A stretch of DNA of 6,883 nucleotides from Burkholderiales bacterium (GCA_017880745.1 JADGRR010000149.1:1-6883), one strand, 5' to 3'. Shown: positions 1-5,687, counted from the stretch's first letter. The notes: generated from the letters alone by a model not told the origin. A program made the numbers and translations.

Positions 1-926
1 TCCGGCTCGACTTCGAGTATGCGCCCGCGTCCGGTCGAGGCCGCGCCCCCCGCCTGCTCGATCAAGAGCGCCATCGGGTTCGCCTCGTACAGCAGGCGCA
101 GGTGCCCCGCCAGGGCCGTATCCTTGCTGTCCTTCGGGTACAGGAATAGCCCGCCGCGCAGCAGGATGCGGTGCACCTCGGCCACCAGCGAGGCAATCCA
201 GCGCATGTTGAAGTCCTTGGCACGCGGCCCGCTGGCACCGGCGAGGCATTCCGAAATGTAGCGCTTCACCGGCGGCTCCCAGAAACGCTCGTTGGAAGCG
301 TTGATGGCGAACTCGCTCGTATCCGCCGGGATGCGCAGGTCGCGATGGGTGAGCATGAACTCGCCCAGCTCGCGGTCTAGGGTGAAGCCGTAGACGCCGT
401 GGCCGAGGGAGAGCACCAGCATGGTGGTCGGGCCGTAGATGGCATAGCCGGCGCAAGCCTGCTCGGTACCCGGTTGCAGAAAATCCGCCGCCGTCGGCTC
501 GGTTACGCCCTCCGGGCAGCGCAGCACCGAGAAAATGGAGCCCACCGTGCCGTTGACGTCGACATTGTCCGACCCGTCCAACGGGTCGAACACGAGCAGG
601 TAGCGGCCGCGCGGGTACTGCGCCGGGATCGGATACACGGCCTCCAGCTCTTCCGAGACCATCGCCGCGAGATGCCCGCCCCATCGGTTGGTGCGCAGAA
701 AGATATCGTTCGCCATCGCGTCGAGCTTGATGCGCCGCTCGCCCTGGATATTTTCCTCGGACGCCGCGCCGAGGGCGCCGCCCAGGGCACCCTTGCCGAT
801 GAGATAGGAGATGCGCTTGCAGGCAAGGCGGATGTCGTTCAGGAGCGCAGTGAAGCCGCCCGTGGCGTGGCTGTATTTTCGCTGCTCGCCGATGATGAAT
901 TCGGTAAGCGTGGTCTCCTGCGGCAT
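1..926 (-). CDS. fbp: Fructose-1,6-bisphosphatase class I (CbbF type), C-terminus cut by the window edge
   Basis: The enzyme hydrolyses fructose-1,6-bisphosphate to fructose-6-phosphate in the cytosol. In CBB operons the family serves RuBP regeneration, and some members also act on sedoheptulose-1,7-bisphosphate. The visible 308 residues start MPQETTLTEFIIGEQRKYSH. They contain the metal-binding MVSEE (about 89-93), the FDPLDGSDNVDVN phosphatase core (113-125), and the active-site signature HLRLLYEANPMA with E281 (275-286) followed by EQAGG. The family is usually about 335-340 residues, so roughly 30 C-terminal residues lie beyond position 1. The start is chosen because AGGGGG sits 4 nt upstream of the ATG. 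The gene lies 52 nt downstream of cbbY on the same strand, which suggests co-transcription. The common GSSN is GSDN here, which I regard as ordinary variation. Family assignment is secure; activity on sedoheptulose bisphosphate is inference. Confidence 0.95.
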   Translation of the reverse strand, partial: MPQETTLTEFIIGEQRKYSHATGGFTALLNDIRLACKRISYLIGKGALGGALGAASEENIQGERRIKLDAMANDIFLRTNRWGGHLAAMVSEELEAVYPIPAQYPRGRYLLVFDPLDGSDNVDVNGTVGSIFSVLRCPEGVTEPTAADFLQPGTEQACAGYAIYGPTTMLVLSLGHGVYGFTLDRELGEFMLTHRDLRIPADTSEFAINASNERFWEPPVKRYISECLAGASGPRAKDFNMRWIASLVAEVHRILLRGGLFLYPKDSKDTALAGHLRLLYEANPMALLIEQAGGAASTGRGRILEVEP

Positions 927-944
927 GTCTCCCCCTGGTTCGGT

Positions 945-969
945 CCGTTGCAAATTCATGTTGCAACGG
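945..969 (-). repeat. Inverted repeat in the cbbY-fbp spacer (possible mRNA hairpin)
   Basis: A perfect 9-bp inverted repeat, CCGTTGCAA (945-953) and TTGCAACGG (961-969), flanks a 7-nt loop. It fills about half of the 52-nt spacer between the cbbY stop and the fbp start. No T-run follows the stem on the minus strand, so it does not look like an intrinsic terminator. A role as an RNA processing or stability element, or as a protein-binding dyad, is inference. Confidence 0.6.
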
Positions 970-978
970 GTTCTTATG

Positions 979-1755
979 TTACGCCGCGGCCGGTCGCATC
1001 GCCGCGGCGTGCAGCTGTTCCAGTCGTTCCAGCGTCAGATACGGTCCGCCGGCGAACTTGGCGCCGCCCGCGTCGAGCGGCGCATCCGCGTCGCCCAGCC
1101 CCTGCAACACCAGGTCGGCGCCGCCGAAATCCTGCCCCATGCTCCATTGGGTGGGTGTGACCACCGTATACAGCCCGGCCGCCTTGGCCGATTTCAGGCC
1201 GTTGACCGAGTCCTCGAAGGCGACGCAGGCTTGCGCCGGCAAGCGCAGCATACCGAGTACCCGCACATAGATATCCGGCGCGGGTTTCTTGTGGGACACC
1301 ACGTCGCCGCAGGCGAGCGCCTCGAACCAGTTCCAGGCCTCGGCGCCGAACTGCGCGCCGATGAGCGCCGAGACGTTGGCCGAAGTCGTGGTCGAGGCAA
1401 TGCCCAGCCGCACACCCGCCGCGCGCGCCTCACCGATCAGCCGCGCCACGCCGGGCCGTAGCGGCGCGCGGCCGTCGGCGATCAACTCGCCGTAAATGCG
1501 CGTCTTGGTGCCGTGGATAAGTTGCACCATGCCCTTCAACCGGGCCTTCTCCTGCCGCGCCGCCGCGAGCGAGTCGATATAGACTGCGAGACGCTCCTTG
1601 CCGCCCGAGGTGCGCAGCAGTTCGGCATACTCGCTGCGGCTCCAGTCCCAGTGCAACTCGTGCTCGAGGAATGCGAGGTTGAACGCCTGGCGGTGGGTTT
1701 CCTCGGTATCGGCGATGGTGCCGTCGACGTCGAAAATCAGCGCTTTGATGCTCAT
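979..1755 (-). CDS. cbbY: CbbY-type HAD phosphatase (xylulose-1,5-bisphosphate phosphatase)
   Basis: CbbY dephosphorylates xylulose-1,5-bisphosphate, a RuBisCO misfire product that blocks the active site, and so keeps RuBisCO working. The 258-residue protein has all four HAD motifs: the DVDGT nucleophile motif with D9 and D11, GIAST (118-122) as motif II, KKPAPDIY with K157 (156-163) as motif III, and AFEDSVNG with E181 and D182 (179-186) as motif IV. The helical cap (about 17-90) contains RTSGGKER (48-55), which matches the CbbY group. Length is typical. The start ATG follows AAGGGGGG by 3 nt, a short but usable spacing that resembles the fbp start. The gene lies 109 nt after cbbS and 52 nt before fbp on the same strand, as expected for a cbb operon member. 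A related sugar-phosphate phosphatase of the beta-phosphoglucomutase subfamily is the alternative, but the neighbours favour CbbY. Confidence 0.93.
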   Translation of the reverse strand: MSIKALIFDVDGTIADTEETHRQAFNLAFLEHELHWDWSRSEYAELLRTSGGKERLAVYIDSLAAARQEKARLKGMVQLIHGTKTRIYGELIADGRAPLRPGVARLIGEARAAGVRLGIASTTTSANVSALIGAQFGAEAWNWFEALACGDVVSHKKPAPDIYVRVLGMLRLPAQACVAFEDSVNGLKSAKAAGLYTVVTPTQWSMGQDFGGADLVLQGLGDADAPLDAGGAKFAGGPYLTLERLEQLHAAAMRPAAA

Positions 1756-1797
1756 GCTCCCCCCTTTGCCCGCATCCGGTTAGGAGCCTTTAACAAT

Positions 1798-1819
1798 ACG
1801 AGGGGATACCTCCCCTCGT
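1798..1819 (-). repeat. Distal hairpin in the cbbS-cbbY spacer, 9-bp stem with 4-nt loop
   Basis: ACGAGGGGA (1798-1806) and TCCCCTCGT (1811-1819) form a perfect 9-bp stem around TACC (GGTA in the minus-strand RNA). The stem is GC-rich and should be stable. In the direction of cbb transcription it is followed by ATTGTTAAAGG, which is not a proper T-tract. It could be a leaky terminator or a 3'-end-protecting hairpin that lets cbbLS mRNA accumulate above cbbY-fbp mRNA. Such post-cbbS hairpins have been proposed in other cbb operons; the role here is inferred. Confidence 0.65.
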
Positions 1820-1838
1820 GCTCCCCCAAATCGGATCG

Positions 1839-1858
1839 TAGCAAAATAACTTTTGCTA
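1839..1858 (-). repeat. Proximal hairpin directly after the cbbS stop, 8-bp stem with 4-nt loop
   Basis: TAGCAAAA (1839-1846) and TTTTGCTA (1851-1858) form a perfect 8-bp stem around TAAC. A G-T pair and a C-G pair extend the base of the stem. It begins 6 nt after the cbbS stop codon on the minus strand. The stem is A/T-rich, and CGATCC follows it instead of a T-run. Together with the GC-rich hairpin at 1798-1819 it makes a tandem pair. Function (mRNA decay barrier or processing site) is inference. Confidence 0.6.
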
Positions 1859-1864
1859 TGGGTT

Positions 1865-2221
1865 CTAAATCGTCTTGCCGCGGAACACCACCATCGCCGC
1901 GCCCTGGGTCTGCTTCAGCTTGTCGTAGCCCACCAGCCGCACATGATTGTTCGGGTTAGCCTTGTGGCAGGCATCGGCCTCGGCGAGGACGCGGTTCACG
2001 TCGGTCTCGCCGAACAGCGGCAGCTTCCACATGTACCAGTAGTCGTCCATCAGGTGCTCGGGCTCGGTGTGTTCGAGCGCGGGCGTCCAACCGCGCGCGA
2101 CGATGTACTCGACCTGCTTGCGGATGCGCTCCGGCGTCATCGCCGGCAGGTAGGAAAAGGTGCCGAATTTGCGGCTCGCCGGATCCGACAGCCGCGACTT
2201 GTAGTCCCGCATTTCACCCAT
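1865..2221 (-). CDS. cbbS: RuBisCO small subunit, Form I
   Basis: This is the small subunit that caps the large-subunit octamer to give the L8S8 RuBisCO holoenzyme in the cytosol. The 118-residue protein carries the expected family landmarks: RKFGTFSYLPAM (17-28), the GWTPALEH segment (44-51), YWYMWKLPLFGETD (61-74), and HVRLVGYDKLKQTQGAAMVV (93-112). Length is normal for proteobacterial Form I. The start at 2221 is supported by GGGGAG 6 nt upstream; Met4 is an in-frame alternative with less support. The gene lies 31 nt downstream of cbbL on the same strand, the standard cbbLS arrangement, and ends in TAG. Two hairpins follow the stop. The symbol rbcS is equivalent. Confidence 0.97.
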   Translation of the reverse strand: MGEMRDYKSRLSDPASRKFGTFSYLPAMTPERIRKQVEYIVARGWTPALEHTEPEHLMDDYWYMWKLPLFGETDVNRVLAEADACHKANPNNHVRLVGYDKLKQTQGAAMVVFRGKTI

Positions 2222-2227
2222 GTTCAG

Positions 2228-2233
2228 CTCCCC
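2228..2233 (-). promoter_or_regulatory. Ribosome binding site of cbbS
   Basis: On the minus strand GGGGAG lies 6 nt before the ATG at 2221. It decides the start in favour of this Met over Met4. Confidence 0.6.
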
Positions 2234-2252
2234 AAGAAATAGTTGACGTCCG

Positions 2253-3680
2253 TTAGGCGTGCGCCACGTCGAGCTTGTCGACGGTGTCGAATTCGAACTT
2301 GATTTCCTTCCAGGTTTCCATCGCGGCCTTCAGCTCCGGGCTGGTTTTGGCCGCCGCGACGAGGATTTCCTTGCCTTCCTTTTCCACTTGGCGGCCCTGG
2401 TTGCGCGCCTCGACGCAGGCTTCCAGCGCGACGCGGTTGGCGCAGGCGCCGGCGGCGTTGCCCCAGGGGTGGCCGAGCGTGCCGCCGCCGAACTGCATCA
2501 CCGAGTCGTCGCCGAAAATCGCGACCAGCGCCGGAATGTGCCATACGTGGATGCCGCCGGAGGCCACCGGGAACAGACCGGGCATGAAACCGAAGTCCTG
2601 GTCGAAGAATATGCCACGCGCGCGGTTCTCGGGTATGAATTTCTCGCGCATCAGGTCGATCCAGCCCAGCGTCGCCTCGCGGTCGCCTTCGAGCTTGCCC
2701 ACCACGGTGCCCGAGTGCAGGTGGTCGCCGCCGGAGAGCCGCAGGCATTTCGCCAGCACGCGGAAGTGGATGCCATGGTGGCGGTCGCGGTCGAGCACCG
2801 CATGCAGCGCGCGGTGCACGTGCAGCAGCACGCCGTTGTTGCGGCACCAGTTCGCGAGCCCGGTATGCGCGCAAAAACCGCCGGTGAGAAAGTCGTGCAT
2901 GATGATCGGCATCGCCAGCGACTTGGCGTATTCGGCGCGCTGGTACATGTCCTCGGGCGTGGGCGCGGTGACATTCAGGTAATGGCCCTTGCGCTCGCCG
3001 GTCTCGGCTTCGGCTTTCTTCACCGCCTCGGCGACGAAGTCGAAGCGCTGGCGCCAGCGCATGAACGGCTGCGAATTGACGTTCTCGTCGTCCTTGGTGA
3101 AGTCGAGCCCGCCGCGCAGGCATTCGTACACCGCGCGGCCGTAGTTCTTCGCCGACAGGCCCAGTTTGGGCTTGATGGTGCAGCCCAAGAGCGGCCGCCC
3201 GTATTTGTTCATGATGTCGCGCTCGACCGCGATGCCGTGCGGCGGCCCGCCACAGGTGATGACGTAGGCGAGCGGGAAGCGCACGTCCTCCAGCCTGAGT
3301 GCGCGGATCGCCTTGAAGCCGAACACGTTGCCGGCAAGCGAAGTGAGCACGTTGACCACCGAGCCTTCCTCGAACAGGTCAATCGGATAGGCGATGAAAG
3401 CGTAGAAGCAGGAAGGGTCGCCGGGCACGTCCTCGATGCGGTAGGCGCGGCCCTTGTAATGCTCGAGATCGGTCAGCAGATCGGTCCACACCGTGGTCCA
3501 GGTGCCGGTGGAAGACTCGGCCGCCACCGCCGCCGCCGCCTCCTCGCGCGGCACGCCTTCCTGCGGCGTGATCTTGAAGCAGGCCAGAAGGTCGGAATCC
3601 TTTACCGGATAGTCCGGCTCCCAGTAAGTGTGCCGGTAGTCCTTGACCCCGGCGCTGTAAGTGCTGCCCGTCTTCTTCAT
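2253..3680 (-). CDS. cbbL: RuBisCO large subunit, Form IA
   Basis: This is the catalytic subunit that carboxylates (or oxygenates) ribulose-1,5-bisphosphate, the CO2-fixing step of the CBB cycle. The 475-residue length is normal. All expected catalytic residues are visible with a constant offset of -5 from spinach numbering: E55, T60 and N118; K170 and K172 in TIKPKLG; the carbamylated K196 with D198 and E199 in GGLDFTKDDEN; H289 in HVHRA; loop-6 K329 in SGTVVGKLEGDR; and S374 in ASGGIH. The C-terminus (KFEFDTVDKLDVAHA) and the general wording match proteobacterial Form IA. Start: GGAGG lies 5 nt upstream of the ATG. It is the first gene of a probable cbbL-cbbS-cbbY-fbp operon, divergent from cbbR, so CbbR-dependent activation is likely. 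V288 and L292 replace the usual Ile and Met beside the active-site histidine. The symbol rbcL is equivalent. Confidence 0.98.
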   Translation of the reverse strand: MKKTGSTYSAGVKDYRHTYWEPDYPVKDSDLLACFKITPQEGVPREEAAAAVAAESSTGTWTTVWTDLLTDLEHYKGRAYRIEDVPGDPSCFYAFIAYPIDLFEEGSVVNVLTSLAGNVFGFKAIRALRLEDVRFPLAYVITCGGPPHGIAVERDIMNKYGRPLLGCTIKPKLGLSAKNYGRAVYECLRGGLDFTKDDENVNSQPFMRWRQRFDFVAEAVKKAEAETGERKGHYLNVTAPTPEDMYQRAEYAKSLAMPIIMHDFLTGGFCAHTGLANWCRNNGVLLHVHRALHAVLDRDRHHGIHFRVLAKCLRLSGGDHLHSGTVVGKLEGDREATLGWIDLMREKFIPENRARGIFFDQDFGFMPGLFPVASGGIHVWHIPALVAIFGDDSVMQFGGGTLGHPWGNAAGACANRVALEACVEARNQGRQVEKEGKEILVAAAKTSPELKAAMETWKEIKFEFDTVDKLDVAHA

Positions 3681-3685
3681 GTCCG

Positions 3686-3690
3686 CCTCC
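3686..3690 (-). promoter_or_regulatory. Ribosome binding site of cbbL
   Basis: On the minus strand GGAGG lies 5 nt before the cbbL ATG. It is the strongest Shine-Dalgarno match in the window, in keeping with high RuBisCO expression. Confidence 0.7.
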
Positions 3691-3738
3691 GCTGAAAAAC
3701 ATTGATCCTGCGCACAGCCTAGCCGTGGTCATACATAA

Positions 3739-3744
3739 ATGATA
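3739..3744 (-). promoter_or_regulatory. Candidate -10 element of the cbbL promoter
   Basis: On the minus strand this reads TATCAT, 5 of 6 matches to TATAAT. At the right distance upstream there is only a weak -35 (CATACA, 16-nt spacer), which falls inside the CTTATC/GATAAG dyad. A poor -35 overlapped by the regulator site fits activator-dependent transcription. The leader would be about 50 nt. Confidence 0.4.
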
Positions 3745-3773
3745 GTCACTGTTTCTTATCTGTATGATAAGCT

Positions 3774-3779
3774 TATACT
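3774..3779 (+). promoter_or_regulatory. Candidate -10 element of the cbbR promoter
   Basis: TATACT matches TATAAT at 5 of 6 positions and lies 24 nt before the cbbR start codon. No good -35 is seen (TTTCTT at 3752-3757, 16-nt spacer). The CTTATC/GATAAG dyad sits in the -35 to -10 interval, so bound CbbR would be expected to block this promoter. Confidence 0.4.
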
Positions 3780-3803
3780 GATGTATCAACCGGGCCGGCC
3801 AAG

Positions 3804-4718
3804 ATGACATTGAGACACGCGACCCTGCGCCAGCTGCAGGTGTTTGAGGCCGTGGCGCGCAACCTGTCGTTCGCGCGCGCCGCGCGCGAGCTGTATCTCA
3901 CCCAGCCGGCGGTGTCGATGCAGGTGAAAAGCCTGGAGCAGCAGGCGGGGCTGCCGCTGTTCGAGCGCATCGGCAAGAAGATCTTCCTCACCGAGCTCGG
4001 TGCCGAGCTGCACCGGCACAGCCGCGCCATCGCCCAGCAGTTGCGCGAAGCCGACGAGGCCCTGGCGGCGCGCAAGGGCATGGCGCAGGGGCGGCTGCAC
4101 ATCGCGATGGTCAGCACCGCCCAATATCTGGTGCCGCCCCTGCTCGCGGTGTTTCTGAAAAAGCACCCGGGCGTGACGCTCAAGCTCTGGGCCGGCAACC
4201 GCGAGCTGGTGCTGAAGCAGCTCGCCGACAACGAGATCGACTTCGCCATCATGGGGCGGCCGCCGCAGCGCATGGACGCCGTGGCCGAAGCATTCGCGCG
4301 CCATCCGCACGTGGTCATCGCCGCGCCCGGCCACCCGCTCGCGAAAAAACGCCGCATCCCGCTCGCGCGCCTGGCCGAGGAGACTTTTCTGATACGCGAG
4401 CCGGGTTCGGGCACGCGCGGGCTGCTCGAGCGCCTGTTCGCCGAGCACCGCCTGCCGCTCAACGTCAGCATGGAAATGGCGAGCAACGAGACCATCAAGC
4501 AGGCGGTGCAGGCAGGCATGGGCATCAGCTTACTGTCGCTGCATACCATCGGCCTGGAGCTGAAGACGCGGCGCCTGGCGATCCTCGACGTCCAGGGCCT
4601 GCCGCTGGTGCGCGACTGGTACGTGGTGCGCCTGGCGGCCAAGCGGCTGTCGCCGGTGGCGCAGGCCTTCCGCACGTTCCTGCTGTCGGAGGCGGGCAAG
4701 CTCATTCCGGAAAAGTGA
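3804..4718 (+). CDS. cbbR: LysR-family transcriptional regulator CbbR
   Basis: CbbR is the LysR-type activator of Calvin-cycle operons. It senses metabolites such as RuBP or NADPH in studied species; the ligand here is unknown. The 304-residue protein has an N-terminal winged helix-turn-helix with LRQLQVFEAVARNLSFARAA (8-27) and the recognition region LTQPAVSMQVKSLEQQ (32-47). A linker helix (about 65-92) follows, then a LysR substrate-binding domain from about 97, with GRLHIAM at its entry and REPGSGTR (198-205) in the ligand-binding region. LysR proteins are usually about 300-320 residues. It is transcribed away from cbbL across a 123-bp spacer, the classic arrangement. The start is the only in-frame ATG ahead of the HTH, although no clear Shine-Dalgarno precedes it (GGCCGGCCAAG is upstream). 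The family is certain; the CbbR name rests on sequence resemblance plus position. Confidence 0.93.
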   Translation: MTLRHATLRQLQVFEAVARNLSFARAARELYLTQPAVSMQVKSLEQQAGLPLFERIGKKIFLTELGAELHRHSRAIAQQLREADEALAARKGMAQGRLHIAMVSTAQYLVPPLLAVFLKKHPGVTLKLWAGNRELVLKQLADNEIDFAIMGRPPQRMDAVAEAFARHPHVVIAAPGHPLAKKRRIPLARLAEETFLIREPGSGTRGLLERLFAEHRLPLNVSMEMASNETIKQAVQAGMGISLLSLHTIGLELKTRRLAILDVQGLPLVRDWYVVRLAAKRLSPVAQAFRTFLLSEAGKLIPEK

Positions 4719-4737
4719 TGCCCCGGGCGTGAGCCTC

Positions 4738-4743
4738 TATAAT
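4738..4743 (+). promoter_or_regulatory. Consensus -10 element of the reductase promoter
   Basis: A perfect TATAAT lies in the 58-nt gap after cbbR. With a 17-nt spacer the -35 position reads GTGATG (4715-4720), which overlaps the cbbR stop codon and matches TTGACA at only 3 of 6 positions. The start of transcription would fall near 4750, just ahead of AGGAGA (4765-4770). This suggests the reductase is expressed independently of cbbR. Confidence 0.5.
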
Positions 4744-4764
4744 GACGCGCTGTACTGAACCTAT

Positions 4765-4770
4765 AGGAGA
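4765..4770 (+). promoter_or_regulatory. Ribosome binding site of the reductase gene
   Basis: AGGAGA lies 6 nt before the ATG at 4777, a near-ideal Shine-Dalgarno site that fixes the start. Confidence 0.65.
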
Positions 4771-4776
4771 CAAGCA

Positions 4777-5646
4777 ATGGCAAAAGTCGCATTCCTCGGT
4801 CTGGGCGTCATGGGTTTTCCCATGGCCGGCTACCTGGCCAAGAACGGCCATGAAGTCACGGTGTACAACCGCACGCGCGCCAAGGCCGACGCCTGGGTGG
4901 CGAAGCACGGCGGCAAGGCGGCCGATACGCCCAAAGCCGCCGCCCAGGGCGCCGCCATCGTATTTTCCTGCGTCGGCGACGATCCGGACCTGCGCGCAGT
5001 GACCCTCGGCGCGAGTGGGGCGTTCGAAGGCATGGTCACGGGCAGCATTTACGTCGACCACACCACCGCCTCGGCCAACATCGCGCGCGAACTGTTTGCC
5101 GCGGCGGCCAAGAAAGGCATCCACTTCATCGACGCGCCGGTTTCTGGCGGCCAGGCCGGCGCCGAGAACGGCACGCTGACCGTGATGTGCGGCGGCGAAG
5201 CGGCCGCGTTCGAAACGGCCAAGCCGGTCATTGCCCACTTTGCCAAGGCGGTGACCCTGCTCGGGCCTTCGGGCTCCGGCCAGCTCACCAAAATGGTCAA
5301 CCAGATCTGCATCGCCGGCCTGGTACAGGGTCTGGCCGAGGGCATCAACTTCGGCCTCAAGGCGGGACTGGACATGAAGCAGGTGCTGGAGGTGATCGGC
5401 AAAGGCGCCGCCCAGTCCTGGCAGATGGACAACCGCGGCAAGACCATGATCGACGGCAAGTTCGATTTCGGTTTTGCCGTGGACTGGATGCGCAAGGACC
5501 TGCGCATATCGCTGGAAGAGGCGCAGAAAAACGGCGCGCCGCTGCCGGTCACCGAGGTCATCAACGGCTTCTACGGCGAAGTGCAGAAAATGGGCGGCGG
5601 GCGCTGGGATACCTCCAGCCTGATCCGGCGCCTGAGAAAAGCCTGA
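4777..5646 (+). CDS. NAD(P)-dependent beta-hydroxyacid dehydrogenase (glyoxylate / tartronate-semialdehyde reductase-like)
   Basis: This is a soluble oxidoreductase of the 3-hydroxyisobutyrate/6-phosphogluconate dehydrogenase superfamily. These enzymes interconvert a short beta-hydroxyacid or aldehyde with NAD(P). The 289-residue protein opens with the Rossmann motif GLGVMGFPMA (8-17). VYNRTRAK (29-36) closes the second strand; Arg residues there, with no acidic residue, favour NADP(H). The substrate loop DAPVSGGQAGAENGTLTV spans 119-136. The catalytic lysine is K172 with N175 in GSGQLTKMVNQ (166-176), and the C-terminal helical domain contains KDL at 240-242. Length is typical. It has its own TATAAT and strong ribosome binding site 58 nt after cbbR, and nudC follows 41 nt later. 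Beside cbbR, a role in 2-phosphoglycolate salvage (reducing glyoxylate or tartronate semialdehyde) is attractive but inferred. Succinic-semialdehyde or 3-hydroxyisobutyrate chemistry is also possible. Confidence 0.9.
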   Translation: MAKVAFLGLGVMGFPMAGYLAKNGHEVTVYNRTRAKADAWVAKHGGKAADTPKAAAQGAAIVFSCVGDDPDLRAVTLGASGAFEGMVTGSIYVDHTTASANIARELFAAAAKKGIHFIDAPVSGGQAGAENGTLTVMCGGEAAAFETAKPVIAHFAKAVTLLGPSGSGQLTKMVNQICIAGLVQGLAEGINFGLKAGLDMKQVLEVIGKGAAQSWQMDNRGKTMIDGKFDFGFAVDWMRKDLRISLEEAQKNGAPLPVTEVINGFYGEVQKMGGGRWDTSSLIRRLRKA

Positions 5647-5687
5647 GGCGGACCAGCAGCGAATATGCCTCGCGCCGGTGATTTCCG

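Larger units (their letters stand above)
3731..3788. promoter_or_regulatory. Putative CbbR operator in the cbbL/cbbR divergent control region
   Basis: This island is about 72% A+T (16 G/C of 58 bases counted) between GC-rich genes. Its core is the perfect dyad CTTATC (3755-3760), TGTAT, GATAAG (3766-3771). Inside it TATCTGTATGATA satisfies the LysR T-N11-A rule (T3757, A3769). A second perfect palindrome, ATAAGCTTAT (3767-3776), overlaps the right arm. ATACAT (3731-3736) and its complement ATGTAT (3781-3786) bracket the region. LysR-type CbbR regulators are known to bind such paired sites between cbbR and cbbL, activating cbbL and repressing their own gene. Assignment to CbbR is inferred from position and symmetry. 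Confidence 0.65.

Noticed and set aside
399..1160. Plus-strand open frame of 253 codons across fbp and cbbY
   Set aside because: It overlaps two well-supported minus-strand genes and the spacer between them, and it shows no family signature.
1798..1819. Rho-independent terminator after cbbS
   Set aside because: The stem is good but the following bases on the minus strand are ATTGTTAAAGG, without a T-tract, so I list it as a hairpin of unknown role instead of a terminator.
2259..3695. Long plus-strand open frame (478 codons) antisense to the whole of cbbL
   Set aside because: The opposite frame is a complete RuBisCO large subunit with every catalytic residue. The antisense frame shows no recognisable domain and is the usual by-product of GC-rich codon use.
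3793..3800. GGCCGGCC palindrome just before the cbbR start
   Set aside because: An 8-bp G/C palindrome is likely by chance in this GC-rich DNA, and it has no loop or flanking symmetry.
3773..4792. Minus-strand open frame of 339 codons across cbbR
   Set aside because: It is antisense to a full-length LysR regulator, is rich in Arg, Ser and Ala without motifs, and runs across the divergent promoter region.
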